From Pachyseris speciosa (Eukaryota; Cnidaria; Anthozoa; Scleractinia; Pachyseridae), in the NCBI GenBank assembly GCA_016490735.1, contig JAEMWC010000281.1:307501-371500 (forward strand): a stretch of 64,000 nt of DNA. The letters run 5' to 3'. The notes below the pieces were generated by a model, which had not been told where the DNA came from, made no database searches, and saw nothing but the letters and a program-made list of their open reading frames with translations. Both the position numbers and the translations under genes were made by a program. Positions 13,001-27,000 of the stretch are shown in pieces (the stretch's first letter is position 1; every line of letters begins with the position of its first letter).

Positions 13001-15380
13001 CTACTCTTTTCCTTAAAGTCTACATATTAATAATCATCCAGTGGTTCTTCATCCCAAGTCAAGGCACAGTACTTTGTAAAGACTGTTTCAAATTGCAAAC
13101 AATTTTTGATGGGATGGACTAGCATCTCCAAGGTTGTTAAAACCCCACTAACATTCATGATTTTGCCAAAATTCAGATCAATTTTAGCACTGGTTCTACC
13201 TGGAATTAGCTCCCAATGTTTCACTTTCCTTACCTCTCTTGTGAGTCTGCAATTTTTAGTTAATCCGTAAAGACACAATCCTCTTAACCCTAGTCTTGTG
13301 TTCTACAAGAGGGTTACCGACAAATCTGTTAGTTAAATGATAAGTTTATTTTCCTTTGAATTTACGACTGATGTCTCTTTTTATCTTTGCAGGAAAAACA
13401 TTTGTAGCTCCATGGAGTAGAGATCAGAAGGAAGTCAAGAAGATGTTTCCAGTGACCTTCAAGAACAGCTCTGGAGGCAATAAGAACTCTCAATCTGCAG
13501 CCTTGTGTCAGTGGAGTGAGGTGCCACAGCACCCTGGTCTAGTCTGCTGTCTGACACACACTGGTGGGATCCCTGTGGTACTCATGATCAAGCCTCATCA
13601 AATATTGGTTAGTCTCAAGCTGTTTTCCATTTTCCAGAACTGGTAGAACATGCCACTCAGTTTGTAAATGAAGATGGTGTACCAAGATGATGATGATGAT
13701 TTAGATGACTGAATACATGTATACCAGTCCTTTGAATTCCTCCAAAATGGCATGTATGATTCAGATTGTGTAAGTTTGGAAATTAATTTTTGGCTGAGCC
13801 AGACCTTCAAAATAGTGGATTCTATTGACAAACTGGCCATCCTGGTCTGCTATAATTATCTTAAAAACATGAATGCATAATACCTTCATTGCTTCAAAGC
13901 TGCTTCAAATAATTGCCACCTTTTTTTTGTTATAACTGGTAAACAAGATGTAATCTATTATGTGTGTGGGTTCTTGTATGCGTGTTTAGTGTATGTGTGA
14001 GTGTTAGTGTAATGTAGTTCATTTACATGTTAAACTGTTATGAACTTGTGGAATAAAGATGTGCAGTACCGCCTGAAAGTATTGACCCCTTTACCGCGTC
14101 ATTGCCACGTGACCTCCTCACGACTTTCCCTCGGTATTCCCACAGCAGGCTGCTTTTTTACTGAGGAATTTTTTCGGTCAGGTTCCAAAGTTGCCGCGGG
14201 AAAACTAACCGAGATAAAAGCGAGGTAATGAAATACCGCGGTCAAGTTTGAATAGGCTTTTATTTTCTTTGTGTTTTGGATGTGTCGCATTAAAATCACA
14301 CCAAAGAACTAACTGAAACAAGTTTCAGCAGGAAATCTTGAACTACGTACCTTGAACAGAATTAAGGACAGTCATGCATGGTCGCTACACATAGATCTAT
14401 TGGCTTTTTAATACATGCGTAGAAGATCATAGGTGGATTGAGAGTGAACGGCAGAACTTTCGAACTGCTACACTGTAGTTCTGAATGGCGGAGCAGCAAA
14501 ACAAAAGCTGTGAACGGCTACATGTTAAACAGTCAGGAATACATAAATACCTGGATAAATACTAACGAATGGAAAATCATTAAAATATCAAAGAAAATAA
14601 ATAAGCAATTGCATGTAAAAATTTATATTTTAAAATGGCTACAGGTCACTTTATTAAAACAGAACTTCCACTCATTTGCATATGGCAACGCAACGTGCAT
14701 TTAGTTAATTTGAAGTTGTTCTAAATCATTTTCTCGAAGTGCAGCAGCTCAGAACGACGAAGTAAATGAGCTATATTTTTCAGAGCCTGTCAGAGATTCA
14801 AAATTTTTTAACCTTGAAAATCTTCGGAGGCGCAAATCAAGGGAGATGGTTATCATTCATCTCACCTCGTTACGCTTGATCGATCACAGCTATCCACGAT
14901 CATTTGTTACCTTTGCATTCAAAAGTGTCAAAACTTTTAATAAACACGTACCGAATGAAAGCAAAAACTTTTACAAGGAAAGTATGAAGAGCCTATGCAC
15001 ATACGAGGATTCCTATTATGCCTGTCTGAAACTTTCTCATATGGCGACTCAATACTATGATCAGACAAAACACTAATGCACCTATCAATGTTAATCCTCA
15101 GGGTGGGGGGAAGGGGGGGGGGGGGGGGCAGCAGGCTACCCACAGGAAATTGAGAACTGAGAGGGCCTTCCCCTGGGTAGGGATTTTGACATTTATGCAT
15201 TACCCCAGGGTTGGGAATTTGACACAGCCGCCATCTTGGAAATCAGAGAGAAATTGGACTCTGTTAGAAAAAGTTACCCCAAGGGCGGGAAATTGACATT
15301 CAGTTGGTGCCTGGGGGTGGGGAATTTGACTCTGCCTTCCATGAAAATGTCAAATTCCCCTGGGTCTGCCCGTCCCCCCA

Positions 15381-15414
<34 letters not shown>

Positions 15415-18400
15415 AAATTGCGGCTGCCTTTCGCATGACTTCCAGTTGCTTGCCTTTCGATACTTCAAAATTTAGCTTTTTTAGTATCAGACAAATAAAC
15501 TTTGAGTTCAAATGGATGAGCTTTTTCCAAACCGATGACTTTAATTAACGGAAAATGTGAAAGCCAGTGGACATTAAAAACGCGCAATCTTTGTTTATCT
15601 TTAAAAAGAAGCTCAAAACATTTCTATTTAATTAACTTCACATGTAGTCTTATCACATTATTCTTTTCATTATGTATTCTTTTTATTTCTTATAATTGTA
15701 AGTTTATTTGTATATTTCTCATATTAATTTTTATTTCTTACATTTGTTAAGCGTGCTGAGATTATGTAGCTGCGCTCTTAAAGAATTTTATTATTATTAT
15801 TATTAAAGCATTTGCCTGGCAGACTTGAATTTGTTTTGATGGCATAAAATTGTCAGCGATGGATTAAACAGTACTAAACAGCTGTTGGTTACTTTATAAT
15901 ATTTGAAGACTTCCGATTTTACACTGTATGGAGGCTGGCTCAAAAATTATGAGTCCATATGCAAATAGCGCACAACATAATTTTTTTCTCCATGAATCTT
16001 TGCACTCTGTCCTTCCCCACTCTTTAAAAAGAAGCTCAACATTTCTATTTAATTAACTTCACATGTAGTCTTATCACATTATTCTTTTCATTATGTATTC
16101 TTTTTATTTCTTATATTTGTAAGTTTATTTGTATATTTCTCATATTTTATTTCTTACATTTGTTAAGCGCGCTGAGATTATGTAGCTGCACTCTAAAAGA
16201 ATTTTATTATTATTATTATTAAAGCATTTGCCTGGCAGACTTGAATTTGTTTTGACGGCATAAAATTGTCAGCGCAACAGTTCAAACAACAAGGCATCGC
16301 TTCTTCTAGCATTGGATTAAACAGTACTAAACAGCTGTTGGTTACTTTATAATATTTGAAGACTTCCGATTTTACACTTATGGAGGCTGGCTCAAAAATT
16401 ATGAGTCCATTATGCAAATAGCGCACAACAGAATTTTTTTCTCCATGAATCTTGGCACTCTGTCCTTCCCCACTCTGTCCAGAATGATAGTTGACATGGT
16501 TGTGATCATTGTGATAGATACAAGAGATCAAAGCCACATCATCCAAAGCAAAAACCCAAGATATGGTTGCCATCCGACATTCAGTGAGCACATCAGATCA
16601 ACAGCGCACCACAATGATTCTTCTTTGTGAAGATGGCAGTCTCCGTATCTACATGGCAAGTGCAGAACACACTGGGTTCTGGATGTCTCCTGAGTTCCAG
16701 CCTGCAAGGTCAGTGCCCGCTTTGGTTTATAGCATTGTTTACTGATATTTCATAATTACAAATTTGGCAGTTTCTTTTGAGAAAACTGGATAAATTTTAC
16801 AATTTCAAATAGCTTTTTTTCAAAGTGCTTAATTCTGAACAGCTTTCAATTAAGATGTCACATTTGTAAAATAGCAAAGCTCTTTACATCACAGTTATAT
16901 TGGCAGTCACACCGAAATTTAGTGCTAAGTGTTATAATAGCTTTGATTGAAGTCATCAGTGGAACTCCCATACTCAAATTAGAACCACTCAAAACATGCA
17001 GTGTCCATAAATTGCTTTCATTTAGAATAACCACATTTCATGATATCTCTTGAATCCTTAAATGCATATAGATGTCACCTTTAATATATCACAAAGCACA
17101 AGCAGTTATTATATGACTACGAAAATTAATGTAGTCAAGGTTTTTGTTAACTCAGAGGTTGGATTCACCTAATAAAGGCATTTTATAAAAGAATCAGTTT
17201 CGAGACTTTAGATTCCATTACCTGTGTCAGTTTTTTTGACAAACATGATATTATTTGTTTCCAATTAAATGCCATCTATAATGACAGTAGGGCAATGGTC
17301 TGATCCCCTGTTCCAAAGAGCCTCTGTGGGTCACAGAAACCTCTTAGGAGGCCCTATGCACCACTTGGCACGCAAGGACTAACGATCATGATCATACATC
17401 TTACAGGCCCCTCAGTATAGTGAAGCCCACACGCAAGAAGAAAGCCACTAAAACCAAAGTGAAGTCCACCACTGTTAGCTTTCCAGTGGATTTCTTTGAG
17501 CATTGTCAGCCGCTTAATGAAGTTGAGTTTGGAGGTGGAGACATCCTTCAAGTTTATAACATACAGCAAGCAAAACACAGACTCATGACAGCTGGCATGT
17601 ATATTGCAAGCACAAAGGTGTGTATGTGAACCACTGCCCTTCAGAAGGTTTAGCAAAATATTTAACCTTTTGGACATCCCGAGTAATTTTCTGTTGTATC
17701 GTTTGTCCAAGATTACTCCCTAATAGGCTAGTTTCGAATTGCGGAAGAACAAAAGAACCAAGTCAAGGTTCAGGGGAATAATTTGCATTTTCCTTTGTTT
17801 TTGACAAAAGAAAATGCAAATTATTTCCCTGAACCTTGACTTGGTTTTTTTGTTCCTCCACAATTCAAAACTAGCCTATTGGAGTGCCAGTATTAATTAT
17901 TGGCCCCAGTTTATTCATGGTGTACGTTTTTCATCACCCTGTACTACTGTATTGTGTTAATTTATATTTTGCAGCCCAATGGTTTTAATATTGAGATAAC
18001 CAACACTAACCCCAGTGCAGTCATGGTTGGAGTGAGAATTCTTATTGGCTGTCAGTCAGTGGAGAAAGTGCCTTCCTTTGTTGAGATCTTTGGCAGAGTA
18101 ATTCAGTTGTCGCTTACGAGAAACAGGTGGTTTGACCTACCTTTCACAAGAGAGGAGTCGTTATCTGCAGACAAGAAATTCTCCTTATTCAGTATGTTGC
18201 TGAAATTGAAGTTGATATTGCCTGTATTTGTGTTAACCAGGTGAAGGCACATAGAGGCAGCACGGCCAAGCATTAAACTGTCAGACACAAAATTTAGTGT
18301 TTTTTGGAGTGTAGTCTTCGTAGATGGATTTGCTTCACTACAGTCCAAAATGCAACTGTGCAACCACCATTATAATTATTATAGCCAACTGCCTCTTGCC

Positions 18401-21049
18401 ACTTGGGGGATTTAACCACCATTTCTTGCTGATGTGAATTATAATTATCTAATGTTGTTGTTTCTATCAATCGATTGCTAAACCCTGCTGCCTCCTTGTG
18501 CCTTTGATGAATTCATGAGGAAAGGTTAGAAATTCTTAGAAACTTATTTTAAACAATGAACGAAGTTGCTACGTAAACAATGTCACTCATGGACCTGGTT
18601 GCTCTACTTTGGCTGATAGCAATACAAATGTTAAACATGGAAAATGTTGCACATGTTTGAAAAACACTTGACCTTTATATTGGAAATCCACAGTGTAAGA
18701 GCACAGGATCTATTACAGAATGTATTAGTGTGCACAACTGTTTCACATTTTACTTTTCTTGTGTGTTTAGTTGGCCAGTCCTTAGATCCCTCAGGAGTTA
18801 CCATGCTGGATTCAGTGAAGGTGTACTCCAAAACAAAAGAGGCATTTGGTTGGCCTGATGACCCTCATGAGGAGATTCCTTCCACTCCTGGTTTGGGGGC
18901 TGCTGCTACTGTTGATACAGAGACTGAGATCATCAACTCTGTTCCAGCTATGACAGCTGTTGACAAGTATGACATACACATACATTCTTTCTTTTATAGG
19001 CCATTACGAAGATGCTTCATTTTCTTGTTTGATTGTCGGTTACTGTACATGTAAGTGACTATAAACCTTTGCTCTTACTTCTTAAAAAGGACAAAATCAA
19101 TTGCACATTCAATAAAGCACTACAGTGCTGCTGGATACATGTAGCATTCATTTAAGTTTTGTGCGCTTTACCTCTCACTACACAAGTACCAGTAACACAG
19201 GGAAGTATTCATGAAAACTAAATGTATTTGGACTGTCATTGATAGTAATTTTTGGGTATTTACAAACCAATGTACACTATGTGGTGGCTTAAAGGTTTTG
19301 ATGTGGCAGTTTAGGGTTTCTTGGCCAATGACGTCTGTTGTTTCTTCCACTAGATTGGTTGTGCACCTGCTGGAGGTAGTGGATGGATGTTTTTCCACTT
19401 TTGTGTCTCAGGAGGAGATGCTGAGGCAATCTGCACTTGATGCTGCTACATCACTCATGACCAGTGCTATGCCATCCAGCATCCAGCACCAAGCTCAGTC
19501 CCTACTGGCTACTTTACACCCATCAAAATCATTGTACCACAGCCATAAGGTCATTGTCCTTAATGATAATTCTGTACTGTGCAATACAAAATTAATTTAT
19601 ATATTGAATTTTGAGGATTTTTGTTTCTTCATTTTTCAACAAACATGAGCAGTTGGTTTAATATTCAGCAGTTTTTTTATTACTTAAATTACTTTCCAGT
19701 TTTTTTTATTTACTTAATTTGAAGTGCTGTTGCCTTAAGAATTGCAAAATGTTGATTAATGCACAGAAAGCTAATACAAAATCAACCAAAATGTCTTGTG
19801 AGCTGAGACTTTTAGAATTTTTAAAGAGTGTTACAAAGTTTTTTGTAATAATCAAACCATATGCATGATTTTGTTTCTCTGAAGCAATGTTAAAATTAAT
19901 GTATTAACATTTCATCACTTGTAAGACATGGTGAGGGGGTTTTGCCTCGTGAACATAGCAACTGTGTATCATTTAGAACTAAAATTGATCTGTACTAACT
20001 GTTGCACTGTGTTGTACACTGTAGTCGCAGTAGTTCAACATGGCAAAGGTTTCAATCTGGCTAGCAAGCAAATTAATTTTAAGCCCTCCAGAAAAGCTAT
20101 TTACAGCATTTATATTACACGTAATTCAGTGGTCAGTTACCCTGTATAACATTATTTTTTGTATAAAATTTCTCAACTCTTAAGAGAATGTACATGTAAT
20201 TAACAATCAAAGGATAATTGATTGACAGGTTAGCTCTAGTTTGGTACAGAGACTTGTTACCACAAAAGAAAAGTAGAATTTATACATGACTGGTAAAGTT
20301 GCATTAAGTATTCAACCATCCCTGTTTGAAAATGATTTTCTGTCAAGCTCATTAATCTTTATATAGTCTTTCCTTCTGTTACTTTACGTAAATATCATAT
20401 CCAAGAAAATTACCCATTATCACGATTTTAATTTTCTCCATTAGGATCAAGCACAGCTTTCAAAAGTGGTAAGCTTCCTTTGTAAACTAGCAACTCCCTG
20501 CCAAGAGAAGGAAGCAATAACAGAAGAAACAGGTAAAGATAACAAACAGGAGAAATCCGAGGTGCAGGAAATGCAGCAAATATAAGTGAACTTGATGTTG
20601 AAAGTTTCCAGCGACTAGTGGTTAGAGCAAGGTCAGTGGCAAGTACTAGGCCCAGTAATCTGGCAAAGTACACTACTCTACCAGGACAATCAACAGCTGA
20701 GGGTGAGTTTGGAATTTCTGGATATTACTGGTTGAAAGTTTTCCTATTAAATTTTCAGTAGCAAGTACATGTAACTTGTATGGATGTTCATTTATGACAT
20801 CAAATTTAAATTTTGTTAAAACTCCAACTTCCATGTTATGAACAAAAATTAAATTATAATCGATTTAAAAAGTGTTGAGTGGTAGCTTTTCTCTTGTCAT
20901 GTGCATTTTAAGCTTACCTCATTATCTGAATAGCTTGTGCCTTGACATTCTGTGGGCAAGAGATGTGCCATAAAATGTTTTGCACACATTCCTTTTTATA
21001 GCATTCTTAAACTTTGCTAACCCCTGTTCATTTTCTATTGTTTTATTTT

Positions 21050-21081
<32 letters not shown>

Positions 21082-24000
21082 CATACATACATACATACAT
21101 CATACATACATACATACATACATACATACATACATTCATACATACATACATACATACATACATACATACATTCATACATACATACATACATACATGCATG
21201 CATGCATGCATGCATGCATGCATACATAATGTTTTTGAAGCAGGTTACAAAATTGGCAAGACTACTGTCCTGATGTGGACCTGCACTAGCTACATCTTAG
21301 CTAAAATGCATTAATTACATTGTACTTGCTGATATAATATGGGAATGTCTTACATAAATCAAACAAGCAGATTGACCTCTACAGTTGTATTACATGTACA
21401 TGTATATCTAAAAATATTTAAAGTCCATTGACTGAAAAAAAATGCTATATACAGGAAGCTTTCTCAAAACGTATGGTTTTTAGAAAGTTCTTGTTATCCC
21501 TAATTAACCTCTTAAAACTAGGAGTAATCACAGATTAGGGAGTGTGTTCGCCTTCAGTTGTTTCCAAGAGGTTAGGGGGTAGGGAAGGAGATACTAACGA
21601 CTTTAACCCATTGGCACCCGTGCCGGCCAAAACCGGCCATAAAAAACTCCCATGCTTCAAAACATTGCAACTTTCTCAATCGCATGAATATTGCCTTAAC
21701 TGTTAGTTGTGAGCACAAAATGGAATGCCCTTTAAATTTGGATATCCAATAAATGCAAGAAACATAGCGATTTTTACCAAATATGGCCTTTTGAGTTTGG
21801 ACAAGAACGAAACTGACCGTTTTTAACGTCAAAGAGAAACGTCAAGAATGCCCCTTTTTGCCTTCATGTTTTTTAAGGAAATCATCGCCGAAAAACAAAC
21901 TTCGACCATCATAACGAAATTCAGTCCTTTTTCTATGTAGCTTAGAAATGACTTTTTTTGTTCATATTCTTCTCCCGAGCGTAGATACAGCCTTTTGTTC
22001 CAGTGCATTCGGGCCTTCCCGACATTTTCAACATCTTGAGCGCATTGCATGCTGGGAACTAACGAGAATTTTTGACAGCGCCCGTTCCGACCTACCGCCA
22101 ATATTCTTCTCCCGAGCGTAGATACAGCCTTTTGTTCCAGTGCATTTGGGCCTTTCCACCATTTTCAACATCTAGACCACATTGCATGCTGGGAAATGAC
22201 GAGAACTTTTGACAGCACCCGTTCCTTCTCCCGATTCTTTCACACAGCCACTTCGACCTACTGCCTTGAAAATTCCTGCTTGTGGTCATCTTCAGTACTC
22301 AGAAATTCCAAAATATGTGGCATTAGGTCGAGAAATTCATCAATAGTCGAGTCCCAAAGGTACTAAGTGTTCGACCGGCCAAATTCCCAGTTCGTCGAGT
22401 AACAAGCCAAATTCAACAACAAAGTACATCGCCTTGCTCGATTCTTTGAGAAAGTGGACTCTTAGCTACCGTCATGCTTAATGATGCTCATCAGGCAGCC
22501 GCTAAAGATGAAAAATGGCTGTAAATTTAGCAGAAATCGCAAGCAAACCGAACTTGGGCCATTGTTGTCGCTTCACGGATAAAAAATAGCTACGTCAAAA
22601 TGATGTTTTCAGAAACCTTGAGCCTCCAGTGGCTTAGGACAAGACCACTTTTCCCTGGTAGTTCAAATAAAGAGTCACGAATTGCTATTCATCGTTTATA
22701 GGTGGAAAATCACTCCGAAAATGTAAAAACTGCCGGTAGTCAATGGGTTAAGGTGTCCACGAAACAAATGATAGTTTGTTGTTGGTGATAAGGATGGAAA
22801 TTAACGATTAGCGGAATAGAATGAGATTCGTAGCCACAGAGAGTGAAGTGTGAGGAAACACACGTTTGAAGACACATTTGTCTTCTGTGCTGAAATTTGC
22901 ATATGTCAAAAGAAACTTGAAACCCTCCACATCATGTAATGCAATATAAACTTCATTATGATTCAACGAAGGATATCTTTTGTTTGCATTTTATTTTCCA
23001 CTGAACCACCAGTATGTGAGAAAAAAATTCAAAGATTAACTGTCAAGTTTCTTTTCTCCCGACCAAGAAAAGCAAGGCTCGCTAGTTTGTGTTTTGCAAT
23101 GAATTTCGTACTGCATGCGTAGACTCTTGTTCCTCAAATTGCGCTTATCTTTTATCGCTTAAAGTTGCGATTGTTTCGTATCTCTGTTCGCGACGATTGC
23201 ATTCGCAAAGAAATTTGCAGTGATTTCTTTGTGGTGAATTTTAAAATTTGGCCGTAAGAAGAGATTGACTGGGGCGCTAAAAATATTTCTGTCCGTCAAG
23301 GTAATTTATAAACAACTATTTTATCTTTGTTCAAACAGAAAACCATAATATTGCCTCGACATTCACGTCTGCAACACTTTCTTGTTAAAAAGCAAACTTT
23401 CCAGAGGGGTTGGGGGTGTTTTAAATAATTCTGGAAATTCCAGAGGGGTGGGGGTTATCGTTTTCTTTAAAAAATGGAAAATCCGAGAATGGGGGGGGGG
23501 GGGGGGGGGTCTTAAATGAAATTCCCACCGTGGTAGGGGTATGAAAATTTCTGGAAAAACATGTTCAACAACCCAGTTTACCAAAACGAGTCATTCCTAC
23601 ACGAAGCTGAGGCTGTAAAGACTGAGACTGCGCATTTTAAATAAAAGCCCCTGCAAAAAAATATGTTGGGGCGCAATTTTAGTAACCATAGGAATTCAGA
23701 GTCTCAAATCGTTGGGCTTAACAGATAGCGCATCTTACATACAGGGTGACCACAGGTCACCAATACAAGATTAGGGGTTGCGTTCTCCTTCATCGAACGC
23801 AATAACGAAGACTGGTAGAGTTTTTCTTTTGTTTTTCTCTTTTGGTTTGACAGAGGGTGATGACAGTCAGCATTTTGCTGTGTGCTTAATGAATGCCTTT
23901 TGGAAGCTTCACAGTTGTCAGCCTGTAAATCCAGTTTTATCCCCATTGTCTTCCATTGGTGAGAGCATTAAGAGCATTATTCCTTGTCACATTGCATGTC

Positions 24001-27000
24001 ATCCTACATGTAGCTCTTCTTGCCTCCTCTCTCCTTTTGTCCTTCCTCTCTTGCCTTGTGTTGTCTCATCTTTTGTTTTGCTTTTTCTTGCTTTCCATTC
24101 CCTCCCCTTCTCTTAACCTCTCTCTTCTTTTGTCTCTTCTCCTTTCATCCCCTCTCCTCTCCTCTTCTCTCTGCTCCCCTCCTGCATTTCTCCTCTCTTC
24201 TTCTCTCCTCCCTTCTCTCCTCCTCTCCTCATTTCCCTTTTCTCTTCTCTTCATTCCTCCCTTGTCCCCCTCTCCCACCCCTCTCCTCTCCACTTTTCTC
24301 CTTTGCTTTGCTTTTTTCCCTCCCCTCTCTCCTCTCTGTCTTGTTTCCTCTCCTCTCTTCTTGTCAGATTTGCTGTCTCAGGGACAACAAAGACACTGAC
24401 AAGACAGTCATTAATACTTGCATTATTACAGGGTTGCAACATGTTGAATCAACTGTCACAGCACTGGTGGATATTATTCATGCCTTTGCCATTGCTGATC
24501 CCTCCAAAGTTGGACTTGCTGTCAAACAGTATGTGAAAATGCTACTCTGTGAGGTAAGCTGTGTCTTATTATCTGTATTAAGTTCAGCTGTTTTGGTTGA
24601 ACATGGAGAGGCATGGAAAACCAGCAAAATCTTACCAGTGGCTATCAGCTGACATCCTTTGTTTCCTCAGGACCAGACAGTGAGCTTTGCGTGTAAGCAA
24701 GCCCTAATGCATCTCATTCACAAACACTGGCATGGTATGGGTAGCTCCTCTCCTCAGTGTACCACCCCGACAGGAGAGGGCGTTGGAGGAGATGACTTTG
24801 ATGGTGAAGATGATGATGCTGATAGAGCAGACAGAACTACTCCTGAAGAGGCTGGTGGAACGGACGCTGAAGGACCACCAACAGGAGAGCAACCAGATAC
24901 AGAAACCACTGAGGTACAAATGTAACTACTGTTTTACTAGCAGGGTTGAACTTGTGTTAATCGTGCTTCTGTGTGCATCTCAAGATTTGTATTATTAATA
25001 AAAAAGGCAAACTAAAGTGCTTTATACTTTTATTTTCTCATTGTTTACACAAAATCTGTCTTGTTTTGTTATCATCACATTAGGCTGCACCACAAGAGCC
25101 AGTTCAAGCTCAACCCAGTCAGCCTTCCAGTGGAGTAGCATCAATAGCAAGTGCTGCCAGTCATCTGGAGGCATTACTCCTTGGTGCAGGGGGTTTGCCA
25201 GGCATGTTGGATCTACCTGCTGATGCAGATGATGAGGCCATGATGGAGCTTGCCATAGCTTTAAGTCTTCAGGAGCAAGCAGGTGCCCAGGGTCTTAGTC
25301 TGCCAGGTCTTCAGCTGGCAAGCGCACAGGCGCAGGGTCTCCCTGTTGAAGCAGGCACATCCTCAGACAATGCATCAGGTATTATAAGAGGTAGCTATGC
25401 TGCTGAGAGTAAATGATTTGAAACAATTACAAAAGATTGATTGATGACAGTTGAGAATTCTCTGATCTTAATCTGCTTACTGCAGGTCAAGGCAGTGAGG
25501 ATGAGTATGACGTCCCTCCTTGCAGTGCACAGGGATCGTCAGCAGGCCACAGTGCTCCCAGGTCGCCTCTTCCACCAGATACTGGGCATGGGGCAACTGA
25601 GTTTGAGAGCGGAAGTAGCACTGAGTCTGTTGTTGCAGATCCTGGACCAGTATGGAGACTAGTGTTTTGGAAAGTAATCCAACAGGTAAGATAAATTAGG
25701 AGCTAAGCTGCCTTTGTTTCAACATTTTCTAGTGAACCGTCCACACTATTGCATTTTTGTTTGAAAACGCATACATTTTGAGGTGTTTTCCCCTTGCGTC
25801 CATGCTAAAATGACCGGAAAGCCCTACTGTTTTCATTAAAAGCGTACGCAAAAAAACATGTCGTTTCAAATACGCATCGCTTTCATTGTTGAAGATGGAG
25901 GTGTTTGAAAACGGACATGATTCACATGATGTGATTTGAGATCCAGTCTCCATGTACGTGTGCCATGTAATCTTGTGTCAGTGTATTCGAGCATTTTAGT
26001 GTGAATGGTGCAAAAGAGATAGTGGGGACGTGAAGCTTTTGATGCATTTTCACATCATTTTGAAAACGCATTAGTGTGGATGGGTCCTCAGTTGATTACC
26101 TGATGTGCATGCCCATCTCGAATTGACAAGTAAGGGCTTAACAACCATGGTTTTACCCGCCTTCATTTCATTTCGAGTGAGATGATCAATGAAGAGTAGC
26201 AATGCCATTCCAATGTTTTGGTACACTATAATAGTTCTTTCTGTTACTGTAGGTACAGCAGAGAGCGAGCCTGGCTACAAGACTAACAGAGATGATGAGC
26301 AGGGACGGACTCAGGTGGATAAGGAATCTTTAATGGATCAAGAAAAGTTGCACTCATTAAAGCTGCTGCTTCTAGATGAACTGCTGCTTCACTTGCCTCA
26401 GCTGAAGGAAGTTGGTGGAGTACAGGCAATACCCTTTATGCAGGTATAATGCATAGATCACTTTCAGAGCATTCTTCGTTACTTTACTCCAAGATTGGCA
26501 ATTCATTAATTACTCAGGTCATCAACCAGAAATTAAAATATGTGTACCAACACTGACAATACACAATCCACTTTGCCCTTGTCATTTGATTGCCCCCTGG
26601 GGTGGGAGGCATGCTCAGGCCTTTTATTCACTATGTTGGTTGTTGATTTCCCTTCATGTAGTTAAGCCATGAGAGGAACATGTTTTAATCCAGAGTTTAA
26701 GATCAGGATACACCATTTGTTAGAAGGCTTTGAAAGGATTCATCAACCAGCTTGGTTCATTTCAGGTGTTGTTGATGTTATGCTCTGATCTGGAAGATAA
26801 TGATAGAGACAAAGCTGCCTTAAGCAAAGTGCTGTCTACATGCTTGGAGGAGCTGAAACTGGATGAGATGGTAAATTAATGTTTAACTCTATAATTCTGG
26901 TGGTGTAGCTGTAACGTTTGCAAATAAGACAGCAATACAGCAATTGATTTAGCATGAAGATTCTTATTTTCATAGATGACACCAATATTGGTTAAACCCA

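Noticed and set aside
15599..16478. Two-unit CRISPR-like or satellite array
   Set aside because: Only two long copies and a retroelement tail inside; a simple tandem duplication.
20980..21273. Tyr-Ile-His repeat frames
   Set aside because: CATA microsatellite.
23956..24652. 210- and 147-codon frames rich in Ser/Leu/Pro/Phe
   Set aside because: Pyrimidine-rich intron. Only 24432-24553 inside it is a true exon.
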